This document shows positions 53,151-61,315 of a stretch of DNA of 64,000 nt, in pieces (the stretch's first letter is position 1; every line of letters begins with the position of its first letter). The stretch covers positions 1,116,001 to 1,180,000 of the forward strand of contig NZ_NOII01000001.1 in assembly GCF_002245695.1 (NCBI RefSeq), written 5' to 3'. Position numbers and translations under genes: made by a program. The stretch comes from Fictibacillus aquaticus. GTDB lineage: Bacteria; Bacillota; Bacilli; Bacillales; Fictibacillaceae. A model generated the notes under the pieces. That model did not search any database. It saw only the letters and a list, made by a program, of their open reading frames with translations, and was not told where the DNA came from.

Positions 53151-53313
53151 TGCTAATAAACAGGAGAAGACGCTAATAAAATACCGTTTATGCAAATAAA
53201 AATTCCGGCTGCAAACAAATTTTTATTTCTGCAAATAAATGCTTTAGATTCGCAAATAAATAGCGAAGTATCGCAAATAAGACCTTGAAAATCGCAAACA
53301 AATCTCTGTTATG
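53151..53313. repeat. Periodic array C: eight YGCAAATAAA cores every 19-21 bp
   Basis: Core starts at 53152, 53172, 53192, 53211, 53231, 53252, 53273 and 53294 (steps 20, 20, 19, 20, 21, 21, 21). Core consensus TGCAAATAAA or CGCAAATAAA; the first two units read GCTAATAAA and two read GCAAACAAA. Spacers are unrelated. The array fills the gap between the palindromic hairpin and the terminator of the next gene. Confidence 0.88.
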
Positions 53314-53353
53314 CAGTCTGGAAGCGTCCAGTATTCTTGAAAATTGTATAAAT

Positions 53354-53381
53354 AAGCCCTCTTCAATCCAGAACAGGGCTT
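53354..53381 (-). terminator. Terminator after the 53416 gene
   Basis: AAGCCCT/AGGGCTT arms with a 14-base loop; minus strand continues ATTTATAC. Confidence 0.6.
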
Positions 53382-53415
53382 TTACATATCACTTTCATCA
53401 CAGCCTACCAAAAAT

Positions 53416-53973
53416 CTATGCCTCTGCAATCTCCCACGGATGTTTCATCAACGCCCTCAGCAAAACTAAGAATACAATTTCCATCACAACTGCCGCAATG
53501 ATCAGAACGATGGAGACGGCGGTCAGCCAATCACCGGACATGTTCATAAGGAACGATTCGGCGATCGTGACCGGAAGCAATACAGCCATATAAGTATTAA
53601 ATGTGGACGCAACTCGTTTTTTGAGTTCTGATTGTCCATGCCGTATAGCAATCTCCAATACCATTCTGAAGACGTGGAACACAAGAACAAGTTTCAGCAA
53701 GCTTAACGCTGTTCCGTAAAGCTGCACAAGCATTGCCGGCTGCTCTCCTGCGTTGTTCCACATAAAAACTGATGGAATGGATAAAAAGATAAGGCCAGCT
53801 GCTATCCATTTCGCCCTCTTGCCATCACCGCTTCCGTCCATCAGTAGTATCTTGATTCCTTGAAAAATGAGAAAATACCCAAGTGGATCAGGAAGGATAT
53901 CTACATTTACAATGTGGATTTTCAAGAATACTAATAAAAATCCCCAAAAAATCTTATGAAAGCCTGCGCTCAT
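53416..53973 (-). CDS. Membrane protein, function unknown
   Basis: 185 aa with five predicted transmembrane helices (for example FWGFLLVFLKIHIV, WIAAGLIFLSIPSV, AVSIVLIIAAVVMEIVFLVLL, cited in part). N-terminal VNVDILPDPLGYFLIFQGI suggests a small uncharacterised Bacillus membrane family. Its RBS AGAGGTGA lies in the end of the upstream gene (6-base gap), so the two form an operon. Confidence 0.75.
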   Translation of the reverse strand: MSAGFHKIFWGFLLVFLKIHIVNVDILPDPLGYFLIFQGIKILLMDGSGDGKRAKWIAAGLIFLSIPSVFMWNNAGEQPAMLVQLYGTALSLLKLVLVFHVFRMVLEIAIRHGQSELKKRVASTFNTYMAVLLPVTIAESFLMNMSGDWLTAVSIVLIIAAVVMEIVFLVLLRALMKHPWEIAEA

Positions 53974-53979
53974 TTTTCT

Positions 53980-54846
53980 TCACCTCTTTCTCTTGGCTGC
54001 GATAATCTTTTCGGCTGTTTCTTCATTTATCACCTTATCTTTAATGATTCGGAAAGGTACGTCGAATGGCTTTCCTTTTTGATCTACACCTTTTACATGA
54101 AACGATAAATCAAGCATTAAGCCGGTAGCATCTTTTAGATTTATAAAAAAGCCCATTCGTTCTCCTTTTTTTACCTCAATAGGCTCTGGCAGCTGCATCA
54201 AGTTTCCTTCATTATTTACATTATATTTGTATTGTTTATGATTTATTTTAATTTGTGCTTTTTCGTTTACCTTAGGAAATGGAGAAGCAATACTTTGCAG
54301 CACAGCATTTTGACTCGCAATAAAGCTAATCCTGTGCATCATGCTGTCTAAGTTCTCACCTTGTGAACGAGAAACAGCGATATGATCTCCCTCTTCGTTT
54401 AAAAGAATCTTAACTTCTCCAATTTCGGCAGTGCGCATTTTTCCGTTGCTGAGAAACTTTATTTTATTAAAACGAGTTAATCCTTTGTCATTTATATTGT
54501 CTTCATACACTTCTTTGATTGGAATGGAGACATACTTTAAAACATAATGATCGAACTTTTTCATCACAGTGGGTGCTCGTTCATTCATGACAAACTTCGT
54601 ACGATTTTCTTCATCATCAATTAACGTCACATTTTGTAAAGAAGTTTCATCATCTTCATTCGCTAAAAACCAAAGAGTAAAATACCCTTCTGCATCACGC
54701 TCTTTGGAGAATTCATAATAATGATCAAGGAAAACAGGATACTCTAGCTTATGTGCTCTTTCTACGGTTTTCATGTATGCCGTATTCCCTGCCCAGCTTA
54801 AAACAGCCACGACTATAATGGTGTAAAAGATGAATGGCTTCTTCAT
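53980..54846 (-). CDS. Membrane-anchored extracellular protein, paralogue of the 54934 product
   Basis: 288 aa: one N-terminal transmembrane helix (about 6-24) ending LSWAGNTAYM, then an extracellular beta-rich domain with YPVFLDHYYEF, DDETSLQNVTLID and KGERMGFFINLKD. The neighbour at 54934 has WAGNYTYF, KPVFLDHYYEM, DDTEIQSVEL and KNEWLGLYVQKG at matching positions, so they are tandem paralogues. GGGGGAG before ATG. Function unknown. Confidence 0.77.
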   Translation of the reverse strand: MKKPFIFYTIIVVAVLSWAGNTAYMKTVERAHKLEYPVFLDHYYEFSKERDAEGYFTLWFLANEDDETSLQNVTLIDDEENRTKFVMNERAPTVMKKFDHYVLKYVSIPIKEVYEDNINDKGLTRFNKIKFLSNGKMRTAEIGEVKILLNEEGDHIAVSRSQGENLDSMMHRISFIASQNAVLQSIASPFPKVNEKAQIKINHKQYKYNVNNEGNLMQLPEPIEVKKGERMGFFINLKDATGLMLDLSFHVKGVDQKGKPFDVPFRIIKDKVINEETAEKIIAAKRKR

Positions 54847-54902
54847 GTTTGACTCTCCCCCTTATATTCACAATACCATAAAAAGGAAAACGTAAATATA
54901 GA

Positions 54903-54932
54903 AAAAACGCGGCTGATATTTCGCCGCGCTTG
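54903..54932 (-). terminator. Terminator of the 54934 gene
   Basis: CGCGGC/GCCGCG core stem with flanking A- and T-runs directly after the stop; short but GC-rich. Confidence 0.6.
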
Positions 54933-54933
54933 A

Positions 54934-55839
54934 TTATTTGGTCTTTCTGCTTTTCAGTGCAATAATGCTTTGAACGTCTTTCTCACTTAGATAAGGGGAA
55001 AACTGTACGTACATAAAGCTTTCCACATTTTCACCGTCCTCTGTAGTCCCTTCTATTTTTAGTTCATATTTCTGAAATGCCATTTCTTTCTTTCCCTTTT
55101 GTACATACAGTCCAAGCCATTCATTTTTCTTCATCTGCATAGGATACAGCACATCGTTTTTATCTTTTCCAGGCACCTTGTTCCATTCAGTTTTTAATAA
55201 TATTCTAAGTGGGTTTTGAATGTTTTCACTTTGCTTGTGGATGTGATGCACTTTTATCTTTGTATCATTTTCAAGTGACAGAAATGGACTTGATATTTCT
55301 TTTATACTAAGATTATCAATAATTCTTACCTTAAGAACATCTCTTTGTTGGTTTGATCCGCTGCCTTTAAATTCAAACGCTTTTGTTGAAATAGTCCGTG
55401 GCTGTGCATTAATCTTTACCATGCCAATCGGAACCGTCTGTCTGCTGCCGTTTTCATAATGAACAGTAATATTTTCGAACTGCCAAGTACCATTTTTGTA
55501 TTTTTCAGCAGGTACACTAGGTAAATACACCAAAATAGTTTTCAAATTTTGATGCTGAAACTCTTGTACCACCTTTTCTTGAGAATCCCTGTCTGGTTCA
55601 TTATAGTTATATGCCTCTACTCCATCTAACTCTACGCTTTGAATTTCAGTATCATCGAACTTATTTGTTATAAAATAAAACGCCAAAAACCTGGCACTGT
55701 CAAAATCCATTTCATAATAATGATCCAGAAATACCGGTTTCTCCAGCTGCGCTGCTTCGAAATATGTATAGTTCCCCGCCCAAATTATTACAGCAGCCAT
55801 TATGGCGATATAAAAATGCTTCGGTTTCAACCTCAACAT
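54934..55839 (-). CDS. Membrane-anchored extracellular protein, paralogue of the 53980 product
   Basis: 301 aa from ATG 55839; GGGGAG lies directly before the ATG, so a TTG nine bases later may be the true start. N-terminal transmembrane helix (about 8-24) with AAVIIWAGNYTYF, extracellular domain with PVFLDHYYEM and a C-terminal KYELKIEGTTEDGENVESF. Tandem paralogue of 53980 with its own terminator. Function unknown. Confidence 0.76.
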   Translation of the reverse strand: MLRLKPKHFYIAIMAAVIIWAGNYTYFEAAQLEKPVFLDHYYEMDFDSARFLAFYFITNKFDDTEIQSVELDGVEAYNYNEPDRDSQEKVVQEFQHQNLKTILVYLPSVPAEKYKNGTWQFENITVHYENGSRQTVPIGMVKINAQPRTISTKAFEFKGSGSNQQRDVLKVRIIDNLSIKEISSPFLSLENDTKIKVHHIHKQSENIQNPLRILLKTEWNKVPGKDKNDVLYPMQMKKNEWLGLYVQKGKKEMAFQKYELKIEGTTEDGENVESFMYVQFSPYLSEKDVQSIIALKSRKTK

Positions 55840-55888
55840 CTCCCCTCTTACTAAACATACCATAAAAAGGAAATAAGAGAACATAAAA

Positions 55889-55913
55889 AAACGCGGCTCA
55901 CTTTACCGCGTTT
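55889..55913 (-). terminator. Terminator after the 42-aa gene
   Basis: Perfect AAACGCGG/CCGCGTTT stem with a nine-base loop, T-run on the minus strand, ten bases after the small gene's stop. Confidence 0.85.
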
Positions 55914-55922
55914 CATTTCCAT

Positions 55923-56051
55923 TCAACTCAAAATGGCGTTCCTCAATTTTAAAGATCTCCAGATCATAAAACCATACTCATCCTCGTCAAATAACTGCAG
56001 TACTTTTTGAAAAAGTTCCTCTATTAGACTGTTGAACTCACTGATTTTCAT
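55923..56051 (-). CDS. Small 42-aa acidic protein
   Basis: Starts at ATG 56051 with TTGAGGAGA about eleven bases upstream, and runs KISEFNSLIEELFQKVLQLF, DEDEYGFMIWRSLKLRNAIL. It lies seven bases after the APH-like gene and just before that operon's terminator, which supports it as a real last gene. Probably helical; function unknown. Confidence 0.5.
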   Translation of the reverse strand: MKISEFNSLIEELFQKVLQLFDEDEYGFMIWRSLKLRNAILS

Positions 56052-56058
56052 TGTAGGT

Positions 56059-56862
56059 TTATCTCCTCAATATCTCTAATTGAGTACGTATGATTTTCTG
56101 CAGCACCCTCTTTTCATCAATCGACACGTTCTCCGAAAGCCTTGCAGCCGCTACAGGCAACAGCCACTTGCGAATCCATTCACCCGATTCCTTGCCATGT
56201 TCTTTTATATAAAACCGAAGATAATAAGCACTTAGCAATCTGCGAAAAATAGTTTGAAGACTCGTTTTTTCCGGCAATCCTCCATACCTCAGCAGCAGGA
56301 AGGTTCTTGCCACATCAGCCAATGGATTTCCAGAAGTGGCATCGTTCCAGTCGATGATGACCGGACCATTATCACCTATCAGAATATTGTCTGGATGGAA
56401 ATCTCCATGACACAGCTGATTTCCTTTAGGCAGCTCCTTCAGAAGATTAACTAGTTCTCTCTTATCTTCATCAAGCAGCATGTCAGTATGTTGAATATCA
56501 TGCCTTAGTTTAAACTTTTGTGAAGCGAGTGGCAGGCCCGATACTCGATGCACCTCTGCATGCAGTTTCGTCATCATCTCCAACATTTTGAACAGCCGTA
56601 ATGGATTTTTCATTAATTGTACTTTAAGTGAGTTACCTATTATCCTCTCAAAGACAATCGCCGTTTTTCCTTCAAACTCTATCAGGTCATACACTTTCGG
56701 AGCGGCCTGCCCGCTGTCGTAAATACTGCAGCTGATTTTCCATTCCTGTTCTATGTAATAGGGCTGTACCCAATCATGAAAAACCTTTATCGCTCTGTCC
56801 CCATATTCAAATACATCAGCTGTATTGCCTTTTCCAATCAGCCTGCCAATTGAATCGGCCAC
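56059..56862 (-). CDS. APH-family phosphotransferase
   Basis: 267 aa from GTG 56862, with GGGAAG nine bases upstream inside the end of the GNAT gene. Kinase-like fold with GKGNTADVFEYGDRAIKVF (ATP loop), CHGDFHPDNILIGD (catalytic loop, Asp as base) and VIIDWNDATSGNPLADVAR (metal loop). The family phosphorylates aminoglycosides, choline, homoserine and other small molecules; substrate unknown. Adjacent, nearly overlapping GNAT suggests joint action. Confidence 0.87.
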   Translation of the reverse strand: MADSIGRLIGKGNTADVFEYGDRAIKVFHDWVQPYYIEQEWKISCSIYDSGQAAPKVYDLIEFEGKTAIVFERIIGNSLKVQLMKNPLRLFKMLEMMTKLHAEVHRVSGLPLASQKFKLRHDIQHTDMLLDEDKRELVNLLKELPKGNQLCHGDFHPDNILIGDNGPVIIDWNDATSGNPLADVARTFLLLRYGGLPEKTSLQTIFRRLLSAYYLRFYIKEHGKESGEWIRKWLLPVAAARLSENVSIDEKRVLQKIIRTQLEILRR

Positions 56863-56863
56863 T

Positions 56864-57328
56864 TCAGTTCACTTCCCTAAACACATACTCCCTGTAAATA
56901 ACAAAACCATTCTTCTCATAAAATCGCTTTGCTTTTGTATTATCATTCCAGTAATCAAGCTCGACTTTGTTGATGCCGCGCTCTCTGGCCAACTCATCAA
57001 TATGTTCCAGCATTCGAGTACCGTACCCCATGTTCCTTTTTGTGCTGTTGATGCTGATCTGATGGATCATGAGCATGTCATATGCGTGCTTGAACGCGTT
57101 TTCCGGGAAATGCTTAATTTCGATCCAGGCGTACCCGACTGGCTCCCCTTCATCCTCTGCCACTAGCATTTTATGGTTTGGCTTCTCTATAAGACTTTCA
57201 AAAAAATGCTGGATTGGTTCTTGCTCGAATGGCTTAAAATGCGCCGGATTCATCTTCACATGCACATCCTGGACGTGTCTGTTTAATGACGCGATGAGTG
57301 CAGCGTCTTTTGTTTCTCTAATGATCAT
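56864..57328 (-). CDS. GNAT-family N-acetyltransferase
   Basis: 154 aa with the acetyl-CoA motif STKRNMGYGTRMLEHIDELA and the C-terminal VELDYWNDNTKAKRFYEKNGF. First gene of the GNAT-APH operon. Bases 57018-57029 are a copy of the 12-mer, encoding part of MGYGTR, which is the cofactor loop itself. GGGGGAG before ATG. Acceptor unknown. Confidence 0.87.
   Translation of the reverse strand: MIIRETKDAALIASLNRHVQDVHVKMNPAHFKPFEQEPIQHFFESLIEKPNHKMLVAEDEGEPVGYAWIEIKHFPENAFKHAYDMLMIHQISINSTKRNMGYGTRMLEHIDELARERGINKVELDYWNDNTKAKRFYEKNGFVIYREYVFREVN
57018..57029 (-). repeat. GGGGTACGGTAC 12-mer inside a gene
   Basis: Exact copy with flanks identical to the intergenic copy at 43536 over 19 bases (CATGGGGTACGGTACTCGA). 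Read here in a different frame (ATG GGG TAC GGT ACT) from the copies at 26617 and 62660. Confidence 0.8.
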
Positions 57329-57394
57329 GTTGTCTCCCCCTTATATCTTTCTTACATATACGCTCCTTTACTGACTTTTCCTCTTTTTACAATT

Positions 57395-57417
57395 GACCAA
57401 AAAGACCAAAAAGAACA
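57395..57417. promoter_or_regulatory. Direct repeats upstream of dctA, candidate DctR site
   Basis: GACCAAAAA at 57395 and again at 57404, then GAACA at 57413: a 9-bp direct repeat about 90 bases before dctA, in the position expected for an activator. Confidence 0.4.
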
Positions 57418-57471
57418 GTATCACCATAAACTGTTTGTTTTCGGAAATGTCAGATAATATATGAGTTATAT

Positions 57472-57485
57472 TGAAAGCGCTGTCA
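57472..57485 (+). promoter_or_regulatory. cre site (CcpA) in the dctA leader
   Basis: TGAAAGCGCTGTCA matches all 14 positions of the cre consensus TGWAANCGNTNWCA, 22 bases before the dctA start and downstream of a TAATAT -10-like box, a position where CcpA would block elongation. Confidence 0.85.
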
Positions 57486-57506
57486 AAATAGAAAGGAGCT
57501 ACGAAA

Positions 57507-58775
57507 ATGAGGATTAATTTCAGAAATCTTACCGTTCAAGTTGTCATCGGCATCCTGCTCGGAATTGCAGTCGGATTTACGTTTCCGGCTTTCGGGACCG
57601 AGCTCAAGGTTTTAGCTGACGTTTTTATTAAAATGATAAAAATGGTTATTGCACCAATCATCTTCTTTACCGTCGTTATCGGAATCGGAAGCATGGGAGA
57701 CATGAAGAAGGTCGGACGGATCGGCGGCAAGGCGCTGCTTTATTTCGAGTTCATCACAACATTTGCTCTCGCTATCGGACTATTAGTCGTTAACTTCCTG
57801 CAGCCTGGAAAGGGATTTGATACTTCGGCTGCGAAAGGCGGCGATGTTTCTGAGTTTACAAAACAGGCGGCAGAAACAAGCCATGGTGCTGTTGATTTCT
57901 TGGTTAGCATCGTGCCGGAAAATGTAGTTGGCGCTCTAGCTGAAGGCCAGCTGCTTCCAATCTTGTTCTTCGCTGTTCTTTTTGGTCTTGCTGCTGCTTC
58001 TCTTGGTGAAAAAGCAAAGCCTACCATAAAGATGTTTGAGAACCTTACTGAGATTTTCTTTAAAGTGGTAAACATGATCATGAAGGTCTCTCCAATCGCA
58101 GCATTCGGTGCGATGGCGTTCACGATTGGAAAATTCGGTGTTGGTTCACTCGTTTCACTTGGTCAGCTCATGGCTGCCGTTTACACAACGATGTTTTTGT
58201 TTATCGTACTCGTGCTTGGAGCGGTGGCAAAATACTATGGCTTCAGTATTTTTAAATTCATCGCGTACATTAAAGAAGAAATTTTGCTCGTACTCGGAAC
58301 TTCTTCCTCTGAATCGGCTCTTCCTAAAATGATGGAAAAGCTCGAAAAGTACGGCTGTTCTAAGTCGGTTGTCGGGCTAGTTATTCCTACTGGCTACTCA
58401 TTTAACCTTGACGGAACTTCCATTTACTTGTCGATGGCAGCAATGTTCATTGCACAGGCGTACGGCGTAGACTTGTCGATCTGGCAACAGCTTACTTTAC
58501 TCGGTATCTTGATGCTGACAAGTAAAGGTGCAGCAGGCATCACAGGTTCAGGATTTATTACACTTGCTGCAACATTGGCTGCATTCCCGATGATTCCAGT
58601 TGAAGGAATGGCGCTACTGATCGGTGTCGACCGTTTCATGTCTGAGGCTCGTGCTATTACGAACTTGATCGGAAACGGTGTGGCAACAGTTGTTGTTTCG
58701 AAGAGTGAAAATGAATTTCATCCGAACGAGCACTCGCTCGCGGTGGAGAATACACGCTATCCGATCGCGAAATAA
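57507..58775 (+). CDS. dctA: C4-dicarboxylate:cation symporter DctA (DAACS family)
   Basis: 422 aa with eight transmembrane helices and two re-entrant loops. Signatures: [22 protein letters not shown] in part, the Ser-rich loop [39 protein letters not shown] in part, and [19 protein letters not shown] in part. Members take up succinate, fumarate and malate, or glutamate; dicarboxylate is preferred because of the nearby dctB-dctS-dctR genes and the cre site. AAGGAG eight bases before ATG. Confidence 0.9.
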   Translation: MRINFRNLTVQVVIGILLGIAVGFTFPAFGTELKVLADVFIKMIKMVIAPIIFFTVVIGIGSMGDMKKVGRIGGKALLYFEFITTFALAIGLLVVNFLQPGKGFDTSAAKGGDVSEFTKQAAETSHGAVDFLVSIVPENVVGALAEGQLLPILFFAVLFGLAAASLGEKAKPTIKMFENLTEIFFKVVNMIMKVSPIAAFGAMAFTIGKFGVGSLVSLGQLMAAVYTTMFLFIVLVLGAVAKYYGFSIFKFIAYIKEEILLVLGTSSSESALPKMMEKLEKYGCSKSVVGLVIPTGYSFNLDGTSIYLSMAAMFIAQAYGVDLSIWQQLTLLGILMLTSKGAAGITGSGFITLAATLAAFPMIPVEGMALLIGVDRFMSEARAITNLIGNGVATVVVSKSENEFHPNEHSLAVENTRYPIAK

Positions 58776-58779
58776 CAAT

Positions 58780-58816
58780 AAGAACGACCAGAGTAAATTT
58801 CTCTGGCCGTTCTTTT
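58780..58816. terminator. Bidirectional terminator
   Basis: AAGAACGACCAGAG / CTCTGGCCGTTCTT arms with one mismatch between dctA and the convergent small gene; T-run on the plus strand (TTTTATTTATT). Confidence 0.85.
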
Positions 58817-59330
58817 ATTTATTCGTTATAATCCCATCACTAAATGAGATGTTTTGAACGTGAGTGATGCCAAACTTTTTATAGGTAATCTTCACTGATT
58901 TAATATCTTGGTTCCAGTCTTTATCTACTAGTTCAACACGCAGCACTAAAGAAAAATCACCATCTGCCTTATACCCTCTCACAGGAAGAAGGTTATCATA
59001 TAGTCCTTCTTTAATCACTTCTTCTTCACTGACAGCACCGAAATTCGTCTTATTAATAAAAAGTCTGATCAGAATTTGCTTATCATCTTTTGCCACAATG
59101 GTATTATCAGTCTTTATCAATTCAGCCTTCTGAAGTACTGGAGCGCCAAGTCCTTCCCACTTTAAATCATACCCGATGTAAACAGCTTTTTCTTTTTGGA
59201 GAGTTTCTATGTCAACTGTAGTATGACTCCGCTTTGTAAATTTACCCTCGTTGCTAACATACTGAAATGTCCATACGGCACCAAAGACAACGGCTAAAAT
59301 AATCGACCACTTCAAAAGGCGTATTTTCAT
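58815..59330 (-). CDS. Membrane-anchored extracellular protein, function unknown
   Basis: 171 aa from ATG 59330, preceded by GGTGAG; an ATG 15 bases upstream has an RBS too close to use. Transmembrane helix about 7-24, then an extracellular domain with YIGYDLKWEGLGAPVLQKAEL and ILIRLFINKTNFGAV. No similarity visible to the 53980/54934 pair beyond layout. Confidence 0.72.
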   Translation of the reverse strand: MKIRLLKWSIILAVVFGAVWTFQYVSNEGKFTKRSHTTVDIETLQKEKAVYIGYDLKWEGLGAPVLQKAELIKTDNTIVAKDDKQILIRLFINKTNFGAVSEEEVIKEGLYDNLLPVRGYKADGDFSLVLRVELVDKDWNQDIKSVKITYKKFGITHVQNISFSDGIITNK

Positions 59331-59437
59331 ATTAGTCTCACCCATACCCTCTTTTCGTTTTCATTAAAGAAACTCATCTTATAACTATGTATTCTAGTAA
59401 TGTGTGATGTAATCCTATCCGCTTGAAAAAAGAAAAG

Positions 59438-59457
59438 ACCTCCTGCATTCAGGAGGT
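59438..59457 (-). terminator. Terminator after the RsbR-like gene
   Basis: CCTCCTG/CAGGAGG stem with four-base loop directly before the stop region, followed by CTTTTCTTTTTTC on the minus strand. Confidence 0.8.
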
Positions 59458-59463
59458 TTCATC

Positions 59464-60309
59464 TCATATGTTTGTATTCAGCCCCATCTTCTCAAGGGCT
59501 TTTTTTAGTGTGGCATGTGTTTCGACGTTCTCAAAATCGATTCCGAGCTGAACCGAAGAGATGGCGAATGCAGGATTAATTCCGGAAATCATGGAGGTCA
59601 CACCGAGCAGCTGCAGTGTCTGTATTAGCTGAAACAGCTGGTTTGCGACCATCGTGTCCACTACCGGCACGCCGGATAAGTCGATGGAAAGGTGCGTAAT
59701 CTTCTGCTGCATGCATTGAACAGGTATAACTTCCACAATTGTCTTGGCCCTTTTCGTATCGATGTCTCCGACGAGCGGCAGTACACCGATCGAATCAGTG
59801 ATCGGGATGATCGGCGCACTCAATTCACGGATAAGCTCCTGCTGGGCTTCAAGTTTCGCAGTTGTATAATGATAATAATGCTCCGTAAATTTAACATATA
59901 AATCATCGAATGCTTTGCCAACTGTGACCATGGAAGGCATCATCTGTTTTTGCGAAGCATCTGTATGATTGTCGAAAAAAGATTCCATGTACTGTATGAA
60001 AATTTGTTTGAACTTTGAAACTACATCGAGCACTTCATAGATCGGTGTCTCTGATTCAGCCCTGCTTTTAGCCACGGTTTTGGCCCACTCTTCACTATTT
60101 TCCTTATATGCGGTCTGATCATCACAAAGACTGCTAATGATGGTTTTAATTGTGAATCGGTTTTGTTCCCTTAGAAGTGCATCTATTTTATCGTCTTTAA
60201 CAGCATAAACGGATTTACCAATTGGCGCTCGAGTCTGTAACCATTTTTCAGTTATATCACAGGCGTTTTGCTCTAAGTATTCAATGAGCTGAGTGTTAAA
60301 TAAATTCAT
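59464..60309 (-). CDS. RsbR-type stressosome protein (helical sensor domain + STAS)
   Basis: 281 aa. N-terminal helical domain about 1-150 like the RsbRD-type sensor; STAS domain about 160-275 with the phospho-acceptor Thr in IDLSGVPVVDTMVANQLF and GINPAFAISSVQLGIDF, where a second phospho-site is expected. RsbR paralogues form the stressosome and release RsbT to activate SigB. No rsbS, rsbT or sigB is near. AGGGGACATC before ATG. It could interact with the STAS variant at 40606. Confidence 0.88.
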   Translation of the reverse strand: MNLFNTQLIEYLEQNACDITEKWLQTRAPIGKSVYAVKDDKIDALLREQNRFTIKTIISSLCDDQTAYKENSEEWAKTVAKSRAESETPIYEVLDVVSKFKQIFIQYMESFFDNHTDASQKQMMPSMVTVGKAFDDLYVKFTEHYYHYTTAKLEAQQELIRELSAPIIPITDSIGVLPLVGDIDTKRAKTIVEVIPVQCMQQKITHLSIDLSGVPVVDTMVANQLFQLIQTLQLLGVTSMISGINPAFAISSVQLGIDFENVETHATLKKALEKMGLNTNI

Positions 60310-60421
60310 GATGTCCCCTTCTTTTCTTATACATCTATTGAACTAACATAGTACACCCTCATTATACGCACCGATATTAGGCAGTACAAGTTTTTAAGTA
60401 AAACCTGTACTTTGCACAGAA

Positions 60422-60449
60422 AGACCTTCCTAAGATGATAGGAAGGTCT
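60422..60449 (-). terminator. Terminator of the 34-aa gene
   Basis: Perfect 10-bp stem AGACCTTCCT/AGGAAGGTCT with eight-base loop, then TTTCTGTG on the minus strand. Confidence 0.8.
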
Positions 60450-60464
60450 GTCATGGGTAATCAT

Positions 60465-60569
60465 TTATACTTGTGCCCGCTGTTCTTTTTGTAGTTTGGA
60501 AATCGCAACCAACAGTAAATACCTTTCTTTGTGAGTCAGACGCAGCCAGTCTTTAGCTTTATAAACCAT
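60465..60569 (-). CDS. Small 34-aa basic protein
   Basis: Starts at ATG 60569 with AAAAGGAGG eight bases upstream and ends 16 bases before a perfect terminator, so it is a complete tiny transcription unit. Sequence runs MVYKAKDWLRLTHKERYLLL, VAISKLQKEQRAQV: helical, amphipathic and basic. Possibly a peptide regulator or sporulation-type small protein; no family recognised. Confidence 0.62.
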   Translation of the reverse strand: MVYKAKDWLRLTHKERYLLLVAISKLQKEQRAQV

Positions 60570-60780
60570 GCAGGCTTCCTCCTTTTCTAAAGGTTTTATT
60601 GGGTCAAGAGCGTTTGGTTAAATTTAGGTACTTTTACTTTACCACCTGAATTCACTTTAAAAACATAATAAACCAACATTTCGTTCGCCTTATTTCTACA
60701 GTTAGAGAGAATTTTGTCGGTTTCAGTCCGCATCATCATGGGAAAATTAATGTAATACCTTCTAAAAAGGAGTTTGATCC

Positions 60781-61278
60781 ATGGATATAATTACCCGAAC
60801 ATTTGAAGACGACGGCTACATTCCAAACAACCCTTTTTACCCTGTAATTTTGTATAAAGGTGCGCTAGCTGGCAGAGAAAGCGAGACAGAAATGGTGTTT
60901 AATGAAAACGGATGGCTGAACAGCTGGACGAACGGTGTGTTTAATTACCACCATTATCACAGCAACACGCATGAGGTGCTGGGTGTCGTTTCAGGCACGG
61001 CTGTTCTGAAGCTTGGCGGCGAGAACGGCGAGGAGGTTGCAGTCGAGGCTGGTGATGTTGTGCTGCTGCCAGCAGGCACTGGGCATAAACGGATATCGGC
61101 TAGCCCTGATTTCAAGGTGACCGGCGCCTATCCGGACGGTGCTGATTATGACACGAAAACAGGACAAACCCTTGAACGGCCGCAAGTGATGGAGAACATC
61201 AAACATACCGGAATACCTGAAAACGATCCGGTTCTCGGGAAAAATGGGCCGGTTCATGAATATTGGAACACAAGATAA
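60781..61278 (+). CDS. yjlB: Cupin-domain protein (YjlB-like)
   Basis: 165 aa single cupin. Motif 1 is NYHHYHSNTHEVLGVVSGTAVLKLG, cited in part, giving the metal His ligands, and motif 2 is AGDVVLLPAGTGHKRISAS. B. subtilis YjlB has the same layout. Function unknown; many such cupins are sugar isomerases or dioxygenases. AAGGAG before ATG. Confidence 0.85.
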   Translation: MDIITRTFEDDGYIPNNPFYPVILYKGALAGRESETEMVFNENGWLNSWTNGVFNYHHYHSNTHEVLGVVSGTAVLKLGGENGEEVAVEAGDVVLLPAGTGHKRISASPDFKVTGAYPDGADYDTKTGQTLERPQVMENIKHTGIPENDPVLGKNGPVHEYWNTR

Positions 61279-61310
61279 AAAACTCCGAAGCTCTATGGCT
61301 TCGGAGTTTT
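61279..61310. terminator. Bidirectional terminator
   Basis: Perfect 13-bp stem AAAACTCCGAAGC/GCTTCGGAGTTTT with loop TCTATG between the cupin gene and convergent helD. Confidence 0.9.
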
Positions 61311-61315
61311 CGCAT

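Noticed and set aside
53151-53313. CRISPR array
   Set aside because: The repeated core is only about 10 bases with 10-base spacers, varies between units, and no cas gene is present.
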